A program made the position numbers and the translations under genes. Positions 30,337 through 39,779 of a stretch of DNA of 64,000 nucleotides are shown here, in pieces (position 1 is the first letter of the stretch; each line of letters begins with the position of its first letter). The stretch comes from Entomortierella parvispora. Taxonomy: Eukaryota > Mortierellomycota > Mortierellomycetes > Mortierellales > Mortierellaceae. The stretch lies in the NCBI GenBank assembly GCA_963573315.1, contig OY752151.1, positions 806,001-870,000 of the forward strand, written 5' to 3'. The notes below the pieces were generated by a model. It did not search any database, was not told the DNA's origin, and saw only the letters and a list, made by a program, of their open reading frames with translations.

Positions 30337-33204
30337 TTATTGCACAAGCTGCAAATATATCTCTTCTACTCTCAGTGCGTTTTCATCTGCTTCTCCCGTG
30401 TACACCTTTTGTTCAACCAAGTAGTTAAAGACGCCTATATGAAGTTTGTCCTTTTTGGCCAAAGATATCAACTCGGAGTACCGCCTGTTTTGCTCTACAA
30501 GTTGATCGATCTCTTGCTGCTGACCTTCGTGCATCTTCTTGTGCTCTCTTAATAAACCCTCAGCTTCCTGAATCTCGGATTTCAACCTGACAGCCCGAAC
30601 TCTTCTCTCTGAGATGGCGAGTAGGTGCTTCTCTGCACTTGTGGCATAAAGCTTGACGTGAAGAACTCCATCTTCGAAAGGCTTTCTCTGGAATTCGATC
30701 TCCCAGGCTTTAGAATTCATCCCACCTTTCTGTGTGATAATGTCCGTTCCATCCTGTAAGAGCATGACTTTGCGGATGGTGAAACGTTGCTTAGGGAGGG
30801 TCATATAGTGAGGACGGCAGACGTGGACCAATCTCGAAGTCTCTTCGAAGCGATCCTCATGGATCATCACCAACTCCCCTGTATTGTTCTTGGCGATAAA
30901 CTCCTCTCCGTCCGTCATCTCGGTTTGCAGAGCGTTCAGCTTCGTTCCGAGTTCATAGAATTGCTGAAGAATACTTGCTTGGGAGACGTTCTTTGTTCCA
31001 ATAGTCTCTATGATGGCATCGATCATAGCGGAGTACTTGATGATAATCATCCAATCCATGGCCCTCATCTTCACCGTTTTGGGCAGAGATAATTTGTTGA
31101 TGGTGACAGGCTCGTTGTAAGGGGCCAAGTACAAGATTTTCCTGATTGTGTTGAGCGTGATGCTGGCACGGATAGGCTTGGAGGAAAAGTCGCAATCAAT
31201 AACAAAGTGTTGGCAGTTGGTGCGACCCATGACTTTGTGAAGGAGATCCTTCTTTTCCATGAACATGTTGTGGAAGTCCTTTCGACGGGGATGAAGGTTG
31301 ACGTAATCAACTTTGGTATGCACAAATGCAACCACGCCTTGAAACTCCGGGAAGACAGCCATGTAGTACTGCAGTGCTTCTAGAAAGCCTTTCGTGAATG
31401 GGTCAGGGCCTACCATTACTAAAACCAGGTGGATCTTGTCCACTGTCCTCAAGGCTTGAATGACTGCATTAACGCAGCATTCATCCACGCCGCTGGTGTT
31501 GTTGAGTCCCGGAGTATCATACAGATCGAACTGGTACATAGCCCCTGAATGAGCCACCTGGTTCAATTTCAGGCCCTTGCATCTGTTGACATTCTCCTCG
31601 TAGTCTTCCCAATCATTTTCTTCGTCCAGGTAAATATCCGGACTTATAGCGTTTGGCTGCAAATCGTCTTCCGAATCTTCCATAACTTTGTAGCTTGGGA
31701 GATCAGTCTCGACGCGAGTGCAGTCGACCTCCTTTGTAACAGGCAAAGCTTGTCGGCTAAGTTTGGTTTTGACGACGACGTAGGTTTGGTTGGCGTAGTG
31801 CCTAACGGCCTCGACAAAGGTACTTTTGCCAGTCAGAGTCTCACCGATGAGGAGCACGTTACATGCAACTGGGAGTCCAACTGGAAGAAGTGACTTGGAG
31901 GTGGTGGTCCGAGTCATTATTGATATTTGCTAGATGGGGATCATTAATTAATAACGGAAAGGTGATATTGGTGTGTTGTCAACCTCAGATAAATGGCAGT
32001 ATGCCTTACCTGCGATCGATCTGGGTGCTGTAAAGGAGAAAATGGTAGGGTAGGGAGAACATAGTGGGGTGGCGGTATTGACTGCTTCTCTTGGTTTCCG
32101 TCGGAGACGGTCAAGCGTGGAGAAGAAACAGTGACGGTTCCTCTGTTGGCCGCCAGATGCCACGGGCAATCCGTGCGATTGAGACATTGTCTACCTTGGG
32201 TTTTGGCGAACCCTTGGCAGCGCGGGGTGCCGTCATCTCTAAGGGCCTTGTATCCCGAGTTCAGTGGTTGTGGAATATTATCCTTTTGGCGGATTACCAG
32301 ACTAGATGGCAACGGTCCCTCCATATCGCTGTTGGAGCTTGAAGAGACTTCTTGAGCCAGTGCCTTGGAAGGCACCTTCTCCTTGGTATCGCCACTTGCT
32401 GAGTTCGACGAGCCTCCATGGTCCGCTTCCTTTGGGAGGCAAACCTTTGGCTTGATTGACAGCGCCGAGGATTTCTTGTCCTCCTTGGGCTTGACGATCG
32501 AATCAGAACCCAGTGACGACAGCGAGTGTTTTTTTCTAAAGATAGCCCGACTCAACCGTATACGGAAAAGTGCAGATGTTGACAGTTTCCTGCCTGGTTC
32601 GATTCTCGGTCCTTGGCTCAGCGAGTTGAAATTGGGGTCTATGTCTATGTCTATGTCAAGAGTGTGAGAGACTATCCAGATTGGATCTGCGCTGTATCCT
32701 ATTCGAAGAGGCATGAGTCTGTGGAGGCGGCTCTTGTTAGCTAGTAGACCTTTCTTTCTTTTGCAAAGTCCAATTGCAGCCATAATCCTACACGTTTCCG
32801 TCATGGTCCTTCATGAACGCGACTCGTTCGCCGTCTTTCTTTTGGATGAAGAGGGTCGCCTTGAACACATCTAGAAGGTCACTCCAATAAACGACATTTT
32901 TCCCTGTCTTCAAATCCAGCTGCGTCTCGATCATGAATATATGGGGCTGCTGGTCGCACGAGTCTGGTTGACTTTGATTCCAATCGTTCGAAGAGAGAGC
33001 CGTAAAGATTTGGAGAGGCCCCTTACTTCCATTGGCATTACTTGGCGAGATATCCGGTGGGAGCTCGGTTGAGGGGCTGTAAGGCAAAGAGAAGCCTTGA
33101 ACTCGCTCGCCCTGAACGTCACCGGATAAGCACTCCTCTTCCACCATGAACACTCCGTAGTCGGTCTCTGCAGGCTGGTAATTCGCAAATGGGGTGCTGC
33201 TCAT
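30337..33204 (-). CDS. N-domain/AIG1-like GTPase with coiled-coil tail
   Basis: Three exons: 33204-32792, 32718-32010 and 31929-30337, 904 residues; introns of 73 and 80 nt keep frame (phases 2 and 0), the first with a CTAAC branch site. Order: N-terminal domain at about 90-138 (ETQLDLKTGKNVVYWSDLLD, KDHDGN), then PLRIGYSADPIWIV, a Ser/Lys-rich linker, a small Cys/His motif (RCQGF...QCLNRTDCPWH, about 320-340), then a G domain of AIG1/GIMAP type: G1 GETLTGKST (403-411), G3 DTPGLN (512-517), G4 HTKVD (about 578-582). A probable coiled coil (about 800-880) closes the protein. AIG1 GTPases oligomerise with GTP on membranes in plants and animals; here the partner may be the head-to-head LRR protein. 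The first-exon domain is shared with LRR genes, so it was shuffled. Confidence 0.8.
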
Positions 33205-33473
33205 GGTGCAAGAAAAGGGCTGGTGGATATGAAGGTGCTACTCAACCGGTTGGTGGGAGGACGGAAAGAAGTGCTGAGAAAGAAAGAAAGAAAGAAAGGC
33301 GAAGCCAAGAAAAAAAAAAAAAAATCCCGTGACTGAGATTGATCGAACACAAAGTGAGAGCCCTTTGGCCAAGCAGGGGGCACACCTTGTTGCAGAATCG
33401 TCGCCCTCGCTCTTTCTCACTCACTTTCCTCCTCACTCCCTTCTCTCTATTCCCACCCGGTTGTCCTGTTTTG
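33205..33473. promoter_or_regulatory. Shared 269-bp promoter between the GTPase and LRR genes
   Basis: Start codons at 33204 (minus) and 33474 (plus) are 269 nt apart. The stretch contains a GAAA repeat (33280-33298) and a run of 14 A (33310-33323), both common in fungal promoters. Co-expression of the two genes is expected but not shown. Confidence 0.55.
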
Positions 33474-36400
33474 ATGTCTGTAAAAGAACTCACTGACGTT
33501 CCAGCACACTTTGACATCCGGCCTTGTAGTCCCATGACTTCAAAACTCCCCATCAACCCGCCAAGTGGTAGCCAGAAACCAAACCCTTTGCCTCTACAGC
33601 GGCTAAAGAGAAATGGTGATGGCCAGCCCACCTTCTTCATGCCAACAGAGTGGGACGATATCCACCAACAGTCATATGTCAGAATGGATATGATCGAGGC
33701 CCACTGCAGGGGGGAAAAGCTGGGCTTTATCGATGTTGATAAAATCCTCGTCACCTTTTTAGTAGACCAGAACGATATCCCGTAAGGTGTTTGCCAATAC
33801 TTTCCGGAACATGGATATGTCTGTGAGATTTCTAACATCCATTCAATCGCCTCTCTTCGAGAATAGATACACTCCTTTGAGAATTCAATACTGTGAAGGC
33901 ACCATGGTACTCAATGTGATTCAGAACCCGACTGCCACACCCATCCAACCCATCCAACAGGCAGATGATCTGTCAGAGGTCTTGCGTCACTTGGAAAAGA
34001 CGAGTATATTACTCCTCCAGGCAGTTGACAAACAAAACAGTGTAATGGCTGACAGATGCAGGGAAGAAATTGCAGACTATATGTCCTTCATCCGAGGCTA
34101 TCCCTCTGACGATGCCAAGATAGCCGCCGCTAAGCTGGACGAGCTTCGCTATCGTGTACCTCGTTACTTTTTTTTGCGCATGCAAAAGAGAACCATATGT
34201 CGGACGGCTTTTCGGATGCACCTACTCTGCGAATGGGGCATTTATCACCAGGATGCATACAACGAAGTCCAAGATGATCATGAAGATGATAGCGACAGCG
34301 ACAACGAAAACGATGGCGAAAAGATTCACCCAGTTAGACCGCTGCTCGCACGTATTTCCAATGGAAGAAATGCCCTGGACAACAACTCTGTCAACAAGAG
34401 CGATACACCCACAACACATCTTTCCAATCATCGCGGCTACAAAATCAGTAATGCTCGAGATTTTTGTAAGAAATATGGAGTTCACGTGCTGAATGTCTTA
34501 CGGTTTTTACACGTCAGTCTCGTACTCGCTGGAATTGTGGTCCCAGGAATGACCGCCTTGGGTCACTCGGCATGGTACTCAAGTGTTCAAGCCTTCCTCG
34601 ACTACAATAACCAGAGCATTAGCGAGCCATTGCTTTCCTCTATGAAATACGTTGCCAAAGCGATCAGTGATGAACTGGAACTAAAGGAGTGGTACCACCA
34701 CACAGACCTGCGTGCTCTTTTGCCTCTCGATGGTAATGAGTACATTCAATTCGAGGCGTTCTTGAATGATTTAGATCATTCTAAAGAGAACGGCAACTTG
34801 ATACCAACTCTTTGCCCGAGGACAGGTCTTTTCAAGTGGCTCTGTCGGGACCACGCCAAAATATCTCCAAAGGGCGCTCAGCGCGTCAATGATCTGGATA
34901 CATTCGTGCGCAAGATGGGGAATGACTACAACGACATTTCAACGTATGGCAAGGAGCCGATATATTTTGATCGAGCGACAGGCGAGCTTGGAGTTCTTCT
35001 CTTGCCAGACACTACGGTTATGTTCCAGCTTTATAATATCCTGGTGGAGGCACCAGGGATATGTAAAGTGGCAGTAACCCTGGCATCGACAGCGGCAACC
35101 ACTGATTTCGAATCGTTAATCTCTACTCTAGCTAAGAGTAACACTCCCACCATCTCCTTGGACGGAAAACACATCAGAATGAAAGGCTCCTGGCACAACT
35201 CACTCCTTCAAGTCTTAACCAATAAGCGGTGCCGATCCCTGCAAGTGAGCGGGTTCAAGGACTTTTTCACGAACATCACCGACACCAGTATCACCAAGAA
35301 CAAAAATCTCGAACGGACTCTCTGGCTCAAGTCCTTGCACCTTGAGTGCGAACTTCAAATCGATCAGCTATCAAAGCTCGGAGAGATCCTTGGTCTCTGT
35401 CCTATGCTCCAGTATCTTACGCTCAAGACCAGGTATAGCGTGCAGCTTCGAAATGTTGTTTGTCGCTCTCTTTTTGGACTGCGACAACTGACAGTACTTG
35501 ATTTGGATGGCGACAACAATACCATATTGCGATTCTCAAAGAACGACAAAGGAGACATATTGTACACTATCGAAGTTCATGTGATGAAGGGCTGTATCCA
35601 GGAACTTAATCCCAATATACTTCCTTATCTTACTACCCTCCGGATCGACAATCGAAGGAATATTGGCCAGGATTTCGGTGAAGCACTGGCCTCTCTTGTT
35701 CAGAAATGCCCTGGACTTGGAATAATCGATGTACAATTGGCTCTGCAATACTTCGAAACATTTACCGATCTCTTGAAGGACAATTTCGACACTACCAACA
35801 AGATCAACGGCGCAAAGGACAAAGCGCGATACCTCTATCTTCGGTCTCTTGAAGATGAACACCTAGTGGTGATGACGGTCATGATCCAAGGAAATTCCAT
35901 TGTCGACACCACTATTGAAGTTGAGACGAATGGAAATGGCGGCAGACACGATAAGAACGACCACTTGGAGACATTTTTTCAACAATACGGACCACACATC
36001 AAGCTTCTGGTCTTCGACGATTCGGCGGATAACAGACTACTGGAGGCATATAATGCATCTATTGCGAACAACCTTCCGGAGCTGGACGTGCTGACTGTAG
36101 ACTCTTTCGGATTATCTACCGATTGTTGTCTTCAGACCATCTTGTCTCGCTCACCGAATCTAAGTACACTTGCGATCTCCCTTTCATCCCTTCAGTGTGA
36201 GGGCCAACTAAGAAAGGCAGAGAACTTCATTAGTTTGTACGGTGAACTGACAACCAACCTGTACCTCAGTGGCGAAGGACCGAACTGGCTCTATGGACTG
36301 GAAGTCGACCGATCTCAACTGAAAAGACTTCATCACTTTGTGATCAACGGCTATGGCAAGACCAAGTTCAAGAGCAAATCAGTCAACAAGATCGTTCAAC

Positions 36401-36729
36401 TCATCTCTTCACCGGATTCCAGCGACATCCACTCACTCCGATCTGTGTCACTCTGCGACTGCAAGTTTTCTCTCAAGGACTGGAGCACAATTGTGTCCAG
36501 TCTGGATCTCAAGAATCTAGAACACCTGAGCTTCGAGGCTACCAACTTTGGACTGGATCAAATGACGGCGCTCACTCGCAGAATACCTATCCAGTCGACG
36601 CTCCCCCTGCGTGCACTGGATATTCGAAAAACGCCTGCGGCCAAGGATAAAAATCGTTGCATAGTTGAGAGTGATTTGCTTGTGCGAATACGGAAGATTA
36701 GTGTCATCGTAGACGAAAACACACCATAA
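33474..36729 (+). CDS. N-domain/LRR protein, copy 2
   Basis: Two exons, 33474-33781 and 33867-36729, with an 85-nt intron (GTAAGG...AATAG, phase 2, CTAAC branch site); 1056 residues. The start MSVKELTD lies after a pyrimidine-rich leader. The N-terminal domain is at about 50-105 and more divergent (FFMPTEWDDIHQQSYVRMD). After the intron comes YTPLRIQYCEGTMVLNVI and the middle part (HLSNHRGYKISNARDFC, LVLAGIVVPGM, YNNQSISEPL, LFKWLCRDHAK), with an acidic insert at about 235-255. From about 480 on, LRR-like repeats (LTVLDLDGDNN, LEHLSFEATNFGLD). The second intron of copy 1 is absent. Function unknown; divergent to the GTPase. Confidence 0.8.
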
Positions 36730-36758
36730 AATATTTTTATTGCGCATGTCGTGTTTGT

Positions 36759-37668
36759 CTACGGACACCAACTGGGCCCCATCTTTCGAAAATAAATGGT
36801 GTCGGCCACCTCACTGTTGGTGCCCAAGACGGGGTCAATTGTCGCGTAAAGTTTAAAGCCCATGGACTCGACATTCAAGAGAATCTGAAGAATGGCCTGT
36901 CGGATCTGAACATAGTAATCTGTCGTGTGCCAGGGAGCGCCCTTGACCTTAATCTGGATCATTCCTGCATAAAGAGCCGTCTGTTGGATTCTTTTTTGAC
37001 CATGATCAGCACAGCAATTGAGACACAGTTAGAACAATTACGACCTAGAGCCCTCTTCTTGCTCGCTGCCCTATCTGAGATAGCAGGCTATTTACAATCC
37101 ATCTCACTCACCCCAATGGCCAATGCTTCTTTAGTGCGTGGAGAACTGGCTCCAGCATGATGGGCGCGTCCAAGATCCGAATCAGATCCTCCTTGTCGAA
37201 ACTGATGGCAAAGAATTGATCCATATCTGGCGGTGGAGGTGCCCCCAGTGGTGGAAGCACTGCTGTCAGGGGAGATTCAAAAAACAGGGTCGTTTCTCTG
37301 GACCATAAATCCATGTTCTTGAGCAAGTTCCAGCCATGAGTGGCCATGAGACGCAGGATGACGAGGATCAACCGCCTGGCTTGAGGCATTTCAGCCTCTG
37401 GACCGACAGTGTTCCAAGGATTGGAAATCAATTTGAATTCGTGGGCATTGGTTTGATAGACAGACTCCTTCATGATCCCCTCCTTCCATGTTTGGTTGAT
37501 GAGAGGTCGTAACTCTGCTGCGATCTCGGGCGGGGTCCCTACGAGCCGGAGACGGTCATCGCTGGCAAGAATGATACAGCAAAACCGAGTCGGAACAGGG
37601 GCTGGTCCGCCAGGGAAGTATGTCGCTGGAGCCTGAGAGGAGTCTTCAAATTTTCCGAGAATTGTCAT
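36759..37668 (-). CDS. Two-repeat-domain protein A
   Basis: Two exons, 37668-37112 and 36990-36759, 262 residues. The donor is GTGAGT (phase 2). The only acceptor that keeps frame and aligns with the sister gene 37879-38799 is AAAAAAG at 36991, a weak site; the joined residues (GIQQTALYAG against GIKKVDTYVE) line up without a gap. The protein has two copies of a unit of about 100 residues: R(L/I)...(I/L)...W..GI, HEFKL...PW, RR(L)IL.IL..(M)...GW, then FF. The first reads RLRLVGTPPE, TWKEGI, HEFKLISNPW; the second LIRILDAPI, KKHWPLG. Family unknown to me. A decayed copy lies at 29914-30335. Confidence 0.65.
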
Positions 37669-37878
37669 GTCTGGAATGAATGAATGAATGTCGACGAAGT
37701 GAGTGAATGAGACAATGAGGCGAACGCATTGAGGGACTAACTCGTGCTCTGGAATCGTTTGCACCGCCCAACGCGCTCACTTCATCAAACAGATCGCACG
37801 GCGGTCGTACAAGAGTCAAAAAAAAAAAGGTTTTTATTCACGGTCGACTCAACTCTTTTGTGGTTCAGGGGAAGATAA

Positions 37879-38799
37879 TCATGACCACCCGGGCCCAATT
37901 CGTCGAAAGACCCACATGTCTGCTCCATTGTTGCTTTGTACATCGACCGAACCGTAGAGTTTGAAGCCCTGTGGGTTCAGGTTGGCCAAGACCTGGAGCA
38001 GAACCAGCTTGAACTCGATTTCGTGCTTTGAGGATGGTTGCGGCATCGACCCGTTGAGAGTGAACTGAACGGCCTCCACGTATGTGTCCACTTTTTTGAT
38101 CCTGATTTGTTTGTCCGCCCATAGTAGCAAGGGGGGAAAAGAAGTAGAGGCGTCGTGAGAAAATGGAAACGAAGACCTAATAACTCAAGGCCAAACTCTT
38201 GGATATTCTTACCCTTGGGGCCATTTCGCCAGGATGGCGTGCCTGATCATTTCGACCACGTATGGGGAGGCGTCGATGAGGCGAATAGCCTTCACGAGAT
38301 AATGGAAGGTCATAGCAAACATTTCGGCCGGCTCAACGGACAACGACGGATCCATGACCAGTCGTGGCTCTAGTTCAAAGTACATCGTGTCCGCGTTGCA
38401 GCCCATAGTCACGAAATCCACGCTGGCTATCCAGGTCCATCCCATCTGGGCCATGGCCCGCACCAGTGCTAGAACCAACCTCCTTGCCGTCACAGCATCC
38501 TCGTTGAAGCAGAGCCATGGACTACCCTTGAGCTTGAAGTCGTGTGCCACCTCGCCCATGGACTTTTCAGATTGGATACCCTCCTTCCAGCTCTGTTGGA
38601 TGACTCTGCGGATGATTTCTGTGCGGGCGGGGTTGGTGTTGATCAAACGGATCCTGTCCCTGTCCGCCAGGGCGATGGCATCCTTGCCGACTGCCGGCGT
38701 TGGAGGCTGAGTGGTTGCAGAGTAGGCAACAGGCAGCCGTACTTGCAGCTTCTGCTGCGGCTGTTCCTGCTGTTGCTGGTCGGGCACTCTTGTTTCCAT
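37879..38799 (-). CDS. Two-repeat-domain protein B
   Basis: Two exons, 38799-38213 and 38101-37879, with a 111-nt intron (GTAAGA...ATCAG, phase 2); 269 residues. A Gln-rich start (QQQQEQPQQK) is followed by two copies of the unit seen in the neighbour: RIRLINTNPAR, SWKEGI, HDFKLKGSPW, RRLVLALVRAM, GWTWIASVDF; then IRLIDASPY, AKWPQG, GFKLYGSVDV, WVFRRIGPGW. A mixed alpha/beta fold seems likely. No catalytic motif or signal peptide. Head-to-tail with protein A, so the pair arose by tandem duplication. TTTTTATT at about 37830 is a possible 3' end signal. Confidence 0.75.
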
Positions 38800-39779
38800 G
38801 TTGCAAAATGACGAATGGCAGTTGAATGAATGAGAGATGCAAAAGAGTCAAAGGAGGAATGGCACGAGAAGTGGCAGTGCGGCGTGGCTTGGTTCCAAAA
38901 AGAGACGCGACGGGGACGCGTTGGAAGAAAGAGGTTGACCCCTGGTATTTTTCTTTTGTTGTTTTTGTAGGCCGACTTGCTTGATTATCCTGCGAACCAG
39001 ACTGAGTCTCTCCACGGACAATGTCTGTGGTTGGCGTGCTCTGGGAAGAATAAATGGTATGTAACCCCGTCCAAAAGGTCAAAATCGGTTTCGCGAGCAT
39101 CTCTGCACTCTTCAGAAGAAGAAAGAAGGTGCACGTGACTTTGATCATCACGTGCGCTGAAACATTTTTTCTCTCTCCGCCTCTCCCTCCAGAAGACTCG
39201 GTCCCAGCGTCGTCCTCCATTCAAAGACGAGATGCATGCCAGCTTCTTCCTTTTCATCATCTTTGCATTACATCCACATCTCCATCTCCTCGCACCAACC
39301 CCCCCTTGACCTTAGATCTGTCCGATCCGCACCATCTCCCGCCACATGATTGATCTAGATTGCAGCGCACCCTTTCTAGCATCCTTGCGCATTCATCCTT
39401 GACCCGACTGAACAATGCCTGGCTGATTGAACCCTCTGCTGCTTCGAGTGGGCTTCTTTTGCCTGCCTTGAGAGAGAGACACCCACACACCTGTACACAT
39501 ACACACTTGCACTCACTGTCCGCACCCCAAGAGAGACCCCGCCGATGTGCCCCTTCGGGCCATTCGCTGCCAGAAACGAAGGCGGATAAAAAATATTTCC
39601 TCCCTCTCCCTGCCTCTCTTCATCATTGCCTCTTTTTTTCTCTTCATCATCGCCGTCTCTCCTCCTGCGCTCGCACTCCGCCTCCTTCGCTGTCATCACC
39701 TGCTTCTCCCGCCCACCCTCATCCACACCTTCATCCACTCCTGGAACAACCACAGCTGCCAGCTCCTCCTTCTTCCCTC
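38800..39779. other. Intergenic, promoter region of two divergent genes
   Basis: Very rich in CT on the plus strand from about 39150, with CACACAC runs near 39480-39510. The long frames here (39360-39923 plus, 38567-39220 minus) are low-complexity or shadows. It holds the promoters of the minus gene at 38799 and the plus gene at 39780. Confidence 0.45.

Noticed and set aside
31917-31930. Start of the GTPase as a separate gene at the Met of 31917
   Set aside because: A GTAAGG donor at 32009 and TAG acceptor at 31930 join it in frame to the upstream exons, which have no other end; still to be confirmed by RNA.
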